Assembly: GCA_003427395.1 (NCBI GenBank)
Contig: BFEA01000024.1
Coordinates: 458,984-483,584, forward strand
DNA length: 24,601 nt
Source of the DNA: Chara braunii
Lineage: Eukaryota; Streptophyta; Charophyceae; Charales; Characeae
Reading direction: 5' to 3'
Under the pieces are notes generated by a model, which did not search any database, was not told the origin of the DNA, and saw nothing but the letters and a program-made list of their open reading frames with translations. Positions 1 through 10,364 of this stretch are shown in pieces; the first letter of the stretch is position 1; each line of letters begins with the position of its first letter. The position numbers and the translations under genes were made by a program.

Positions 1-60
1 TTTTTTTTTTTTTTTTTTATTATTGATTGATTGGCAGTGGGGGGGTCGCCTCCCCCCGCG

Positions 61-93
<33 letters not shown>
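1..93. repeat. Compound microsatellite: T-run, (ATTG)n, G/C hairpin, (AC)n
   Basis: A run of 18 T is followed by two to three ATTG units, a G-run and a C-run that can pair as a short hairpin (around 39-57), then an uninterrupted AC dinucleotide tract at 62-93. The same order, ATTG units then G/C hairpin then AC tract, recurs at 21345-21492, so this is a recurrent module and not a chance microsatellite. The window starts inside it, so its left end is unknown. Confidence 0.85.
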
Positions 94-96
<3 letters not shown>

Positions 97-99
97 CGC

Positions 100-1250
100 G
101 AGCTTTTTTGTTTTTTTGCTCGAGAATAAACAAGGTACTTATGACTGTTCTAAATGGGGGGCTGAAAATACTAAGGCGCTTATGTGAAGCAAATTAAGTG
201 TTATTGGAAGGGTTGGGTCACACTATGTATTTCGAATGAATATTGAAGAAGGAACCAATGCGATAAGAAGAAATAAAGTTCACAATAAATATAGCATTTT
301 TTCCAAGGCACCAGTGTTATCCCGAATGACTTCCTCTCACCTAGCGTTGTTCCAAAAAACCCTGTTCTCTACCCTCTTTGCTCCTATGTCATCAAAGTCA
401 CCCAAGCAAAGGAGGAGAAGAAAGGTGAGGCTATCAACGATTTGCCTAACCTCGATTGTTAGGAATGACTCTTCCTAGAACCACGACCTTAAAGGCTGGC
501 TGGGGAGAGGTGAGGCACGCGGCATAAACCCATTTATGGGGATGGTGCAATATTATTACGGAGGGGATAACGCCTACTTCTGAAATCCGGGCCTAGTGCT
601 CGAGCGAGGAGAATGGGTACTACAGACTACTTCCTAGTGATCGAGGTTCGGAAAGGTCAACGAAGACATTTCACCTTCTTCAATTTTTTTGTGGACGGAT
701 GACCGACTTAGGATACCTAAGGCTGACCGCAAGTAGGAGCCGCCTCGATTAAGGTGGATTGAAGCCAAAAGAAGTTCCGACCCAGTGAAAAATTTGTCCG
801 AACAGGAAAGTGAGCCTTGTCAAAGAATGATAAAGGGCAAACGTGGAAAAACGAGGTACATATGACCCTATCGCATGAGGCCCTGAAAAAAACTAAGGGG
901 CGTATAAGATTACAAATCGAACATAAAAACCGCATGAGACATAGCAACAAAGTAGGAGGCGCCTTAATCAACCTCAATAGGAGTTCAAAAAAATTTCGTT
1001 ATCAATTATTTTTTTTCACAAACATGAAAGTGGACCGGTATGTCTATATTTGCATAGACGAAGAAATTCCTATCTCAATTAACGTTGATTAACCTCGATA
1101 AACGCACTAAAAAGAAAAACAAAAAAAAACGAAGTGACCCCGTATTTTCTTTGATCTTTTGTGCTTCGCATTGCGACTGCTTTCTTTGTGTTGCACTTCG
1201 TTGTTGTTGTTGTTGTTGTTGTTGTATATATGTATATGAGACCAAAGTCA
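100..1250. other. Unassigned DNA, possibly organelle-derived in part
   Basis: No open reading frame here looks like a known protein; the short frames overlap one another on both strands. The sequence is not low complexity except for a GTT trinucleotide run at about 1200-1226. The stretch 480-900 has the texture of structured organellar non-coding DNA (for example GTACTACAGACTACTTCC at about 617), but I could not fold it into a group I or group II intron core. It may belong to the same mitochondrion-derived block as the sdh4 fragment downstream. That is inference only. Confidence 0.3.
1198..1226. repeat. (GTT)n trinucleotide microsatellite
   Basis: About nine consecutive GTT units are visible. 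In one minus-strand frame they read as a glutamine run, but the surrounding frame has no other protein character, so this is taken as a simple repeat. Confidence 0.8.
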
Positions 1251-1396
1251 CCGGAATCTTATACAAGCCTAAAGAAAAACAAGGAACCAGTATGAGAACA
1301 AGGAAATTCAAATTTTCTTTTTAGATTTTTATTTNATTTCACTTTGTCTAAAAAAATATGAGAAATAAGATAGTTCAAGAAACTATTTATGAATGA

Positions 1397-1525
1397 TTTG
1401 TATTGAATAGAAAATTCAATCAAGGATTTATTTCTATTGATCATTCTTACACTTCCGGAACTATTATGTTCTTTTTTGCAGCTTGTCTAGTTACATTGAA
1501 TATCTTGAGATTCTCTTTGTCGTAA
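1397..1525 (+). pseudogene. Possible C-terminal end of mitochondrial sdh3
   Basis: An open stretch of 42 codons ends in TAA 16 bases before the sdh4 start. Its translation ends in a hydrophobic segment, SYTSGTIMFFFAACLVTLNI, then a short polar tail. Cytochrome b560 subunits of succinate dehydrogenase (Sdh3/SdhC) end in a third membrane helix that often begins with a Y-x-SG pattern, which fits. The expected upstream H-x-x-x-G-x-R-H-L motif is not found; the frame is broken by TGA at 1394 and there is an N at 1335. The gene name is therefore only a suggestion, based on the membrane helix and the neighbouring sdh4. Confidence 0.28.
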
Positions 1526-1541
1526 AAAAAGGTGTAAACGA

Positions 1542-1661
1542 ATGAAAGCTAATAGAGAAAGATTGACACATTGGCTTCTTCAACGGATTACTGCTGCTTT
1601 TTTAATTCCAACTATACTTTTAGCAAATGTTTCCACTTTGATCTTGTTAAATATCCTACTT
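1542..1661 (+). pseudogene. sdh4: Truncated mitochondrial sdh4 (first 40 codons)
   Basis: The translation begins [20 protein letters not shown] and continues through [19 protein letters not shown]. This is the N-terminus and first membrane helix of succinate dehydrogenase subunit 4 as encoded in plant and charophyte mitochondria. In the family this subunit anchors complex II in the inner mitochondrial membrane, and the HWLLQRITA segment lies by the heme/quinone site. The full protein is roughly twice this length. Here homology stops abruptly at codon 40 and runs into a T-homopolymer and then unrelated CGTACG-rich DNA, so the gene is broken. The surroundings (Helitron, retroelement) are nuclear, so this is most likely a nuclear insert of mitochondrial DNA. 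A mis-joined assembly is possible because of the N at 1335. Confidence 0.82.
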
Positions 1662-1684
1662 GTTTTTTTTTTTTTTTACTTAAC

Positions 1685-1988
1685 ACCTACGTTACCGAAG
1701 GTACACGTACGAGACCTTTCCGTACGAAACGTACAGGTAATATCTGTACGGGAACATGTACGTCTTGTACGCCCCTGTACGAAAAAAAAAATATCAACAA
1801 AATCCGAAAAAATAATATGTTATGCAACAACACAAAATAAGTAACATTTGGTTGAGTGTCATCTGAAGATTTTAGTTATTATTTGAGGGGGAAAAAAGTC
1901 GTACGAACCTGAATGTACGAGTAGCGTATGAGTAAGGAGTACGACTCGTACTTGTACGAGGGTGAGTACAAGTCGCAACGTAGCTTGA
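1685..1988. mobile_element. CGTACG-rich palindromic MITE-like element
   Basis: Both ends are dense in GTACG/CGTAC palindromes and the centre is A/T-rich. The left end reads CTACGTTACCGAAGG. The reverse complement of the right end reads CTACGTTGCGACTTG, so the first ~11 bases match as imperfect terminal inverted repeats. There is no coding capacity. The layout (palindromic G/C-rich ends, A/T-rich core) resembles the elements at 4215-4490 and 23511-24273. It directly abuts the truncated sdh4, so its insertion or an associated rearrangement may have cut that gene. Exact ends are uncertain. Confidence 0.5.
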
Positions 1989-2350
1989 CACTGTATTACT
2001 CTTCTTCATATAATTACATTTATATATGGATGCTTTGAGGTGTATTCTTTTCGGTGTGGTTTTCTATATGCACCTTATTCCTCCTATCCACCATGACATG
2101 CCCACATACAAATATCTACGTATGTGCCTATTAATATGGCAGAGGACAAGAGTCCACGTGACGGTTCAACCAACAGTAATCTATTTACCGTTCCAACCTT
2201 CTCTTCATCTGCGGATAGACACTTGCATGCTCCATGAAAGTGTCACAAACATCATTGGCCTCGTGAAAAGGTTGTTAATTATCCTTTGGTGTCTTCATCG
2301 ATAGTATCAAAGTGTACTCGGTGTCCTTCCGTTGTTCCAGGTTAAGTCGA
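1989..2350. other. Unassigned stretch before the Helitron
   Basis: A 92-codon frame (2026-2304) is open on the + strand but shows no motif I recognise and no upstream signal. It may be decayed 5' sequence of the Helitron that follows. Confidence 0.3.
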
Positions 2351-2351
2351 T

Positions 2352-3480
2352 TTGTCTTTGTTCGAGCGTCATTCTTCCTCATCCAACCATGCATTCGCAT
2401 TACATATAGGTTCGGATGTTACTCCATGTCGTTCTATGAGTGAGACACCGATGTCATCACAACACGAACACTGCAAACGTGGACGACCGCCTTCCCAAAG
2501 TCGTCGAACCTGGAGGTCTTTACCACAGGCGGTAAGTGCTACAAGTGAGCCAACTGCTCGCAGGAGAGATAAATAATCAATGGTAACTCAAGATGATGGT
2601 CCTGGTTGTTCTACCGAAGAAACAATGTAGTGACATGACTCTATCGTTCCGACAACCGATTCCATCGATGAATGATTTCACAAGCCTTGGATTTTTTAAA
2701 AGGACAAGTCAAGGAAATATTAATGTTCGTACGAATCGCATTAGTTGTCATGAAAATCTCTCTATGACGTTACAAATTAAACGTCCGCTTGAAACTCATA
2801 CGAATGTTGCAATAAATGCAGATTTTATTTCGGTGGTCGAAAAATCTGTTTTGCCCGATAATTTTTCCTCGCACTCGGCACATGTGCACAGTTGTTCATC
2901 GTCGACATTGACTGCCGATGTCCAACAAAGATGCGTGGAGAATAACTTTTATCCTCCCTTGACTGGTGTTCATACAAATGCATATTTTGCTGTCACGACC
3001 CAACCGAATTCGCCAAACACATTGATTAGAAAGTCTGTTGGATTTCATAATCGACGAAGAAAATTATTATCATGCAAACCGATTCGTTCAAAGCGTAATA
3101 GATGGTACCGTATGTTGTTGATTCGACGACTCCATGTCAGTAAAGTCGTGCATCGTTTGAAACTTGGACCGTTGTCATCGATGCGTCGTTGTAAGTGATT
3201 GCGGGCTATGATGGGAGTGCGATAATTGTTGAAAGTACTGTAAAGGCTAGTGGAGGAACGAAACAAGTTGATACAATGAATATGAATGAACCATGTTCTA
3301 CGTTGCGTATAATATCAAAACGAAGGAAAAAGCAAGGAAGGCGAGCAAAATTTTATGTTAAACGTACACATGCATTGAGAATTGCGCTTAAGAATTATAG
3401 GAGGAAAGAAGATGTGTGTGCTCATAAATATTTTGTGTGGGGTGTGAGGCGAAGTTTTTTCGCTATGAATGTCATTTGAG
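2352..3480 (+). pseudogene. Probable decayed N-terminal region of the Helitron protein
   Basis: Several broken frames occur, the longest being 201 codons at 2593-3198. They are basic and Ser/Arg-rich, for example GRPPSQSRRTWRSLPQ near 2480 and SVGFHNRRRKLLSCKPIRSK near 3025-3085. Helitron replication proteins often have a poorly conserved basic leader before the conserved Helitron-like N domain, and the recognisable part starts just downstream in the same orientation. I see no catalytic motif here, and assignment to the Helitron rests on position and composition. It could equally be an older unrelated insertion. Confidence 0.35.
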
Positions 3481-3487
3481 AGATTCG

Positions 3488-3620
3488 AGTGAGCGACTCT
3501 CTCCAATCGAGGAGTGCATCTTGTCTTGAGAGACAATCGTGGAGTCATTCTTCTTGGGGGAGACAGTCGCGAAGTCTGTCATCGCAAGTGAGGCAATCGC
3601 AGAATCCATCCGTGAGAAAC
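3488..3620 (+). repeat. Degenerate 30-bp tandem repeat coding for Arg/Ser decapeptides
   Basis: About four 30-bp units occur. In one frame they read as ten-residue repeats: (L)QSRSASCLE, RQSWSHSSWG, RQSRSLSSQV, RQSQNPSVRN. A stop follows at the end of the array. The unit length of exactly ten codons suggests the array grew while the frame was coding. It lies in the leader of the Helitron gene. Confidence 0.55.
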
Positions 3621-3828
3621 TGAAATTCGATGAACAATTACGAAGATAGTCATCCGGATGGTCGCGAGGAAAAAATGAATGATTCGCATGGTGTTCCGCC
3701 TCCTGATCTTAATGCACTCCCATCGGCACCCGTGACAACAACGTATGTGGTGGTTGAGAACACTGTAGCGATTTTTGGGAATGCTAGCACTGTTGAACCC
3801 TTCGGTATTGGTAGTCGAGAATCGTGTA

Positions 3829-3884
3829 AATTGTGGCATCATGAAAAAAAATTGTGGTAAATTATGGCATCATGAAAAAAAATG
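3829..3884. repeat. Short tandem duplication (~31 bp)
   Basis: The segment around AAATTGTGGCATCATG is repeated directly about 31 bp later as AAATTATGGCATCATG, each followed by a run of A. It duplicates the LWHHEKK motif of the Helitron N domain and shifts the reading frame. Confidence 0.7.
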
Positions 3885-4214
3885 GACAAAGATGTGTTGC
3901 AGAAAAGGTACGAAACATTTTCCTCTATGGGATTGACCTTATGAAGGCTCCCAGAGCATGAGATTTTTTCTCTTTAGACGTTTCAAACTTTCAACGTTCA
4001 ATTCTTTCGAAACAATGTGAGGATGATTAATAATAGTTTATCTATCGCATCCTCGCGGTTGAAGCAACCGAACGATGGTGTTCAAGGATTCCAGGGTCAA
4101 CCTCGGGCTCAAGGTTCAATCTTTCATCGTGTCAGTGCATTGGCTGTGAGGGAAGGGGAACGTCCTCAGTTTGCACAACTTTACGTGCACGATCCTCAAC
4201 GTTTGAACATGCGT

Positions 4215-4490
4215 AGCACGACGAACGTGTTCGCGTCCCTTCACGTTCGAGCAAAAAACTCACGAACATGTTCGGGCGAACATATTTTTTTGTCGTAAAA
4301 ATAAAATAAAATTATTTTTCGGTTTTTGATTTCTAACTCATGATTGGCTACGAATTTGAACATGATTCCAAAGCAAACGTTGCTTGTATTGTTGTTTTAA
4401 ATAACATATATTTTTTCAGATTTTTCTGATAACTTTTTTTTTTTTTTCCCACGTTCGGAGGGTTTTGGGCGCTTGTTCCGCGTTCGGATG
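4215..4490. mobile_element. MITE-like palindromic element inserted in the Helitron gene
   Basis: Helitron homology stops after YVHDPQRLNMRS and resumes at DAIDQRVDFLNLP near 4487. The intervening ~275 bp begins with CGAACGTGTTCGCG, ends with CGCGTTCG and has an A/T-rich core. The core segment AACATATATTTTTTCAG followed by CTGATAAC and a T-run matches, in inverted orientation, the core of the element at 23511-24273 (near 23645-23680). It therefore belongs to the same family as that element. The target-site duplication is not clear; ATGCG occurs on both sides (4209-4213 and about 4490-4494) and is a candidate. Confidence 0.62.
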
Positions 4491-4703
4491 ATGCGATTGA
4501 TCAAAGAGTAGACTTCCTTAACTTACCTGCACGTACATCCGATGCCGAAGTCAATCAAATGAAGTGCATATTGAGAAGGTTTCACGAATTGCTACAACAA
4601 TGTAACAATTACGTGAAAGATTTTATGACGGTTGTTGACCTTTCTCCGGAAACGTTGAACAGGAGGAAGTCGGTCATAAATCCGGATATCATGCCTGCTG
4701 ATA

Positions 4704-5056
4704 AACATGTCAGACATTATGACTGTCCTATGGTTCTACATGAGGTTTGTATTCTGATGGTCGATGAACTTCTTCCTCGTGAGTTCAAGATTCGTTTGTG
4801 TGCTCTTTTTCCGGGTGAGCGGCAAACGGTTGTAGTTCCGGAATGTTCTCGAGTGCACGACTGATTAAGGCTTGTTTCGCTTTTCCCGGAGGGAATTGAG
4901 AGTTGGTCTGTCCGACGTACTTGGAAGCTGGGTGGCTGTTTGGACTTAGTGCCAAGGAGTACTATGCATTTCACATTTACGAACACGGTGATGAAAGACC
5001 TTGCCTCCTTTATGTTGCACGTCTCTTCCATGAGTTTTGTTCCATGCGTGTTGAAG
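4704..5056. repeat. 353-bp tandem duplication, copy 1
   Basis: This copy starts AACATGTCAGACATTATGAC and is followed immediately by a second copy. It covers the Helitron segment from the HVRHYDCP region to the SSMSF region. Offsets measured at the start and near the end agree at 353-354 bp. The copies differ by scattered substitutions and small indels, so the duplication is not recent. Confidence 0.9.
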
Positions 5057-5410
5057 AACATGTCAGACATTATAACTGTCCTATGGTTTTACATAAGGTT
5101 TGTACTCTGATGGTCGATGAACTTCTTCCTCGTGAGTTCAAGATTCGTTTGCGTGCTCATTTTCCGGGTAAGCGGCAAACGGTTGTAGTTCCGAAATGTT
5201 CTCGAGCACACGGATGCTTGTGTGACGATTTTCAGTATTCCGGAGGGAATTGAGAGTTGGTCTGTCCGACGTGCTTGGAAGCTGGGTGGTTGTCGGGACT
5301 TAGTGCCAAGGAGTACTATGCATTTCATATTTACGAACACGGTGATGAAAGACCTTGCCTCCTTTATGTTGCACGTCTCTTCCATGAGTTTTGTTGCATG
5401 ACATATGCTA
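5057..5410. repeat. 353-bp tandem duplication, copy 2
   Basis: This copy starts AACATGTCAGACATTATAAC. It keeps the stretch GTGCTTGTGTGACGATTTTC (about 5211-5235), which fits a Helitron reading frame better than the corresponding disrupted part of copy 1. The pre-duplication sequence continues downstream from this copy into LNPSTLKW-type sequence. Confidence 0.9.
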
Positions 5411-8220
5411 AGTTGAATCCCTCCACTTGAAATGGGTGAGATTCCACAAAAAAAAATTGTGGTCGGAGTTTTATCAGGATTTACGAGATGTCGTGGAACA
5501 AAATCAACGTTGTGACGGTGTTGGGAGAAACGTGGTTTTAGCGTCAACCTTCAATGGGGCGGGAGGCGATATATGAGTGAAAAATATCATGATAGTGTGA
5601 TAATCGTGAGACCATTCGGAAACTGGATCTTTTCATGACTATGACGTGCAACAGTAACTGTTCGGAGATCAAACAAGCCCTGTTGTCAGGTCAATGTCAT
5701 AACGACAGACCGGATCTTCTCGCGAGAGTGTTCAAAGGTTATCTTGCACAAGAGATAAAGATCAAACGAATCTTTCGTAGGGTGAATAGAATGTTGTATG
5801 TGGTGGAGTTTCAAAAAAAGGATCTACCATACGTACATATATTGATTATCTTGTATCCGGATGATAGACTTCGGGATGCGGATGCTGTTGACAATGTGGT
5901 GTGACGAGATTCCTCCGGAAGGGGAATTGAAAGAAAGGGTTTCCAAGTTCATGTTGCACGGGATTTGCGGTGCGGAGAAACGCAACGCTTCGTGTATGGA
6001 GGACGAAGAATGCACAAAATGGTTTCCGAAAGACTTCATTTCGATAACAACATTAAAAAACGAACAAATGTATCATTCGTAAAGGAGAAGGGAACCAAGT
6101 GACGGTGTTTTTACGATTGTTCAAAATGGTGTAGTTGACGATAATCGGAGTGTGATCTTGTATAACCCATACTTGCTAGTGAGGTTTAATTGCCACTTGA
6201 ATGTTGAATATTGTGCTGACATCAAGGCGTACAAGTACGTGCATAAGTATGTGTACAAAGGGTGTGATCGTGCTATGGTCTGCGAGCAAGATAGTAATGA
6301 GTTCATCGATACAGTCAAATTGTATCAAGATATGCGTGTTGTAGGTGCATGCAAGGCATGCTGGCGTCTATTTGAGTTAGACCTTGCAGAACAATGGCCT
6401 GAGGTAGAAAGATTGTCCATTCATGTCGAAAACATGCAAAAATGCAATTCAAACCTGACACTGAGCATGACGTTGTTTTGCATGGGCTCCCGAAAACGAA
6501 ACTGGCATCATGGGTGAAACAAAACTCTTTGAATGAACGTGTTCCTAAAGAGTTTCCTCTGTATGCAAGAATCGTTAATATTCATGTGTAGGATAACAAA
6601 CATAAGAAGTGGAAGTTGTGGAACCGAAGAAAGCAGGATCTTCACGGTGGTCCCTTCAAAAAAATATCTCGGCTGCATCACGTGAAGATCACGGAAGGTG
6701 AACGATTCTATCTGCGCGTGTTGCTAAACCGTAAACATTCTCGTGGGGTGCGCTCTTTTGCCGAAGTTCGTACGGTGGACGGAGTCGAATAAGACTCTTT
6801 CCGACCCATGTGTCTTCGATTGGGCCTTTTGCAAACTGACGATGCATATGTGATTAATACATTGACACATCTGCGGCAAATTACATACCTGAAGAGGTTT
6901 GTAAGTATTAGTTATGGTTATTGCCTTTGGTTTAGTGACTGATCCGGTCCGTTTCTTTGAACGACATTGGGATCTGCCAGTTCTCCCTTTATTATCCAAC
7001 ACCCGACGGAGAAGTAATAATTGAGAACATTACGAAACATTACGAGAACAGAACGGTGTCATCGATCTAAACGGAGGAGTTGTCGTATGATCTAATTCAA
7101 ATGCAACGCAGATAAGACTCTACTTTTCAACGTCTTCGGTCACTCCAACAAGTGTTGGTTGAAAGAGTTGTTCGGGTTGTGCAAGAGAAAAACTCATTGT
7201 GTGCTTTTGTAAATGCACTTGATGAAACGGGAAATACTTTTTGCATTGAAACGATTTTGGCGGGCATCAGGTCCCGTTTTGCCATTGGACTGGCCGTGGC
7301 GTCTAGTGGCACAGCGGCGACTCTTTTGATAGGGGGTCGAACGTTTCATTCACGATTTTGTGCACTTCTGAAACCTGATAACACGTGTTCCTTCTTAATT
7401 CTAAAATAAAATGATCTTGCGGAGTTTATCCGCCGTGCCAACTTGATTGTTCGGGACGAGGCCCCGATGAGTAACATGTTTCACTTGGAAGCTCTTGACA
7501 TTACGCTTCGGGACCTCTGTAACAATGACGCGCCATTTGGTGGGAAAATCTTACTTATTGTTGGGGATTTTAGACAGGTTTCGCCCGTTGTGAAACACGG
7601 ATGACGAGCACAATAAGTTGATGCGTTCATGAAAATATCTCCTTTGTGGAAACGTTTTGAGGTTCATCAACTGACCGAAAATATGCAAATCTTAAGCTTA
7701 AGCAATGATGAAATGACACGAATGTATGCCCACTTTTTTATGCGTGTTGGGAATGATGATCATCCTTGTGTTGTTCCTAATGAACCTGATGAGTCAGATT
7801 GCCACGTGAGATTTGTACGGATAAGCCAATTGATGAGTTGATTGCATAGACGTTTGACGAAGTGTCCAACCACGTGGGGGATGCCAAATATTTCTCGCCT
7901 TGATTAATTTTATGCCCTACTAATGACGATGCCGGTTCTGTTAACAACCGCGTTCTTCAGGATTTTCCTTGTAGGTGCGTGAGCTTTTCATCATTGATTA
8001 TCCTGATTCGGATGATACCGGACTCGGTATTGAGCGAGAGTTTTTAAACTCTCTCAATGAATCAGACCTTCCACCTCACAAGGTGCGCTTAAAAATTTGT
8101 GCGCTCGTGATGCTTTTGTGAAATTTATCGCCAAAGCAAGGACTTTGCAACGGTATAAGGCTGATTCTGAAGAAGATTGTTAATGATGATTTGTTGGAAG
8201 TGACACTCCCTCATGCTCAA

Positions 8221-8284
8221 GAGAAAGAAGAAGAAGAGATGGAGTATAAGAAGAAGAAATATTGAAACCTCTCTCTCTCTCTCA
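8221..8284. repeat. AAG-rich and (CT)n simple repeats
   Basis: Purine AAG units are followed by a CT dinucleotide run just after the last recognisable Helitron helicase sequence. No Helitron 3' hairpin plus CTRR end could be identified with confidence nearby. Confidence 0.6.
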
Positions 8285-9200
8285 TATGGATGCTATTGGC
8301 CGGTGAAAGGCAAAGCCTTGACCCGCTGATGTACACAAGGGAGGCAAACCTCCAAGATATGGAGCGAGGTGAGTGGACTCCTCCAACTTCACCTCTCTTC
8401 TCCTCTAACCTCAACAACATTACTTCCTGGTTTCTCTCACACTGCTCCTCTAACCCCACCAACACTGGACTGCTCCAAGTCATGCAGCCTAATGACACTC
8501 GAATGAAGTGAGAACTACCTACCAACTATTGGGTCGGCCTCGTCGAAATACTCATGGGCTGGCCTCAAAAGGCCCTCAATCCAAGTCGGCCTCCACTATG
8601 GGCCGTCCGGTCTGCTCCAGGGTCCGGCGGTCGAGATGGAAGACCACATGAAAATATGAGGCCCAGGCCCCAAAACATGTGACCTGAAACTCAGGCTTTG
8701 CTCGAGGCTCAACCACGCTGGATCAGCAGCAAGGACTGGAGGAAGAAAACGACCTGCCACATAATTGGATCCAGGCCCACCCTAAAAAACGAGTTGGGCC
8801 AGTGCAATGTGATCCTCACTGAGATCAGACAAAATGCCCTCATGTCTGGACTCAGAACCGACAATGTGCTCACGCACCTGCCTAAGACCAAAGCCAAACA
8901 GAGTGGACTTAGGACTTAGAAGTTAGAATAGACAAAAACATGTCTCTTTACCCAAAGCAAATAAATGCTCACACACCTGCCTGAAATCAAAACCAAAGCA
9001 AATTGACTAAGAACTGATAATAATAATACATGTCCTGGACTCCGCCGCCCAGGCCTTTGAGAGCCGCGCGGTGATGCTGGACTTTTCTTGAGGCGACGCA
9101 GTGGAGGGTGGATGGCGGCAGGAGAGCGGCGACGTGGTGGTGCCCGAAGTTTCACAGGTGGCTAGCAGCAGGAGGTCGTGAGAGAGTGACTACCATCGCC
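8285..9200. other. Unassigned region with ~99-bp degenerate repeats
   Basis: A 73-codon frame at 8290-8511 shows no known motif. From about 8800 there are degenerate direct repeats with a ~99-bp spacing: GTGCTCACGCACCTGCCTAA at 8866 and ATGCTCACACACCTGCCTGA at 8965. Otherwise I see nothing recognisable. Confidence 0.4.
8968..9004. repeat. Dispersed repeat, copy A
   Basis: CTCACACACCTGCCTGAAAT and the next ~17 bases recur almost exactly at 18614-18650, about 9.6 kb away in the same orientation. A weaker relative lies at 8869. It marks a short dispersed family of unknown origin. Confidence 0.7.
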
Positions 9201-10360
9201 AAGTGAGTGGAGGCTGGTTTGGTGGAGGAGAGTGGTTGGACGAAGTTTATTGAGCACTGCGTGGAGGAACATTGTGAGGGCGTGTCAGAGGGGTACAGGG
9301 TGTGGAAGGGAGCAAGCGTTTTTACCAAGAGGAGGCGTGGTGGTGGGATCGGGGTTGTAAGGGCGGGAGGGAGGTTTGTGACGGGAGGGCGCAATTGCAA
9401 ACGACAATACCCCCTTCATCTCTTTGGACCACCTGAGAGGGGCGGTTGGCAGGCTCAACAGTTAGCATCATGACGTGGCTTGGGCTGCTGTGATTGTGGT
9501 TCAAACGACGGTCTGTTTATCTTCATCGTCCGACTTTTTTTAGGTGCCGAATTAGTATAGTCGACCACAGGTAGCCGGGTGCTTAACAGTCGATGAAGGA
9601 CAAGGAGGTGAGGTTTGGAGGCGGGGGGGGAGAGGTCATTGTTTGGTTTAGGGTAAGGTTCCTCTTCTTTGTACCCATCTAAAATTGTTGTGTTTCGACT
9701 ACTAAAAGTCCTACTGTAGTCCCATTGATCTTTAAAGCTTGACTTGGACGGGTTTCCAACATTTTTCATGAGCTCAAAGCTAGTGCTATCTCGTCCTTTG
9801 ACTCCCTGTTCAATATCTCGATAAGATTCCAGATCCTTTAACTCATTTCGTTTTCTGATCTTGAATTGTTGTTTTGGTCCTTACCGTATTTGTTTTCCCT
9901 AGTTTAGTTGCCTAATTGGTTGAGTCTATTTTCGATCTATCTGCGAGAACTTTGAAAATTAAAAATCAGATATAGTAAATATACTAAATTCGGATAAATC
10001 ATCTCAAACTTGTAAAACCGAAATTTGCTTCGTAGATGATCTTCTTGTTCCGAGGTCCGAAAGTCAGATTTTAATTCTGAGGTCTAAATACTTGTTGTAA
10101 TGTTTACTCGTCTACTTGGAATTTTCTGATTTGAATATTGCTGAAGAAATTTTTCAAATGGTATTTTCAAATTATTCTAGAATTATCTTGGTTTTAGTCA
10201 TAGTTTGGTCGTTCATGATGATTGAGTTTTGAACATGGGCTCCGTGGGATGGCCAAGTGGAGCATCTTGTGGAGTTTTGGGGGACTTGTTTCGAAGTAAG
10301 GGACAAGGGGCATGAAATGATTCCTCGCAAGGACGGACAGGGGGATGGAATAGGGCTGCT
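9200..10360. other. Unassigned region
   Basis: The frames 9207-9473 (+) and 9455-9769 (-) are open for 88 and 104 codons, but they have biased composition and no motif I can name. From about 9780 to 10240 the DNA is A/T-richer and free of long frames. A tRNA-like A-box, TGGCCAAGTGG, occurs at 10250-10260 without a convincing B-box. No gene is called. Confidence 0.4.
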
Positions 10361-10364
10361 CGAC

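Larger units (their letters stand above)
3630..8220 (+). pseudogene. Helitron Rep/helicase, heavily decayed and interrupted
   Basis: Helitron proteins join an HUH replication initiator to a Pif1-type helicase for rolling-circle transposition. Segments appear in family order across three frames: the N domain (SCKLWHHEKK near 3820, FHRVSALAVREGERPQFAQL near 4115); then LPREFKIRL near 4775; the Rep start MTMTCNSNCSEIKQALLSGQ (5635); EFQKKDLPYVHILIIL (about 5806); HGICGAEKRNASCMEDEECT (about 5955); the tyrosine motif YKYVHKYVYKG (about 6230); then the helicase with ILAGIRSRFAIGLAVASSGT (about 7256), DEAP (7455) and VGDFRQVSPVV (about 7565). A C-terminal match, KQGLCNGIRLILKKIVNDDL, lies near 8130. 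The HUH first histidine is Tyr and Walker A has lost its Lys. There are many stops and frame changes, a tandem duplication and a nested insertion. It cannot encode a working protein. Confidence 0.88.

Noticed and set aside
600-700. Group I intron core suggested by ACAGACTAC
   Set aside because: The partner P7 strand and the other core helices could not be found.
1075-1311. Minus-strand poly-glutamine frame
   Set aside because: The glutamines are a GTT microsatellite on the other strand; no flanking protein features.
7784-7815. CCTGATGAGTCAG as a hammerhead core
   Set aside because: It lies in the Helitron helicase frame; no stem II plus GAAA follows.
8160-8300. Helitron 3' terminus (hairpin plus CTRR)
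   Set aside because: Several CTAG/CTRR-like tetramers exist but none has a convincing hairpin just upstream.
10250-10300. tRNA-derived SINE from the A-box TGGCCAAGTGG
   Set aside because: The downstream TGTTTCGAAGT is a poor B-box and no tRNA-like fold or poly(A) tail is evident.
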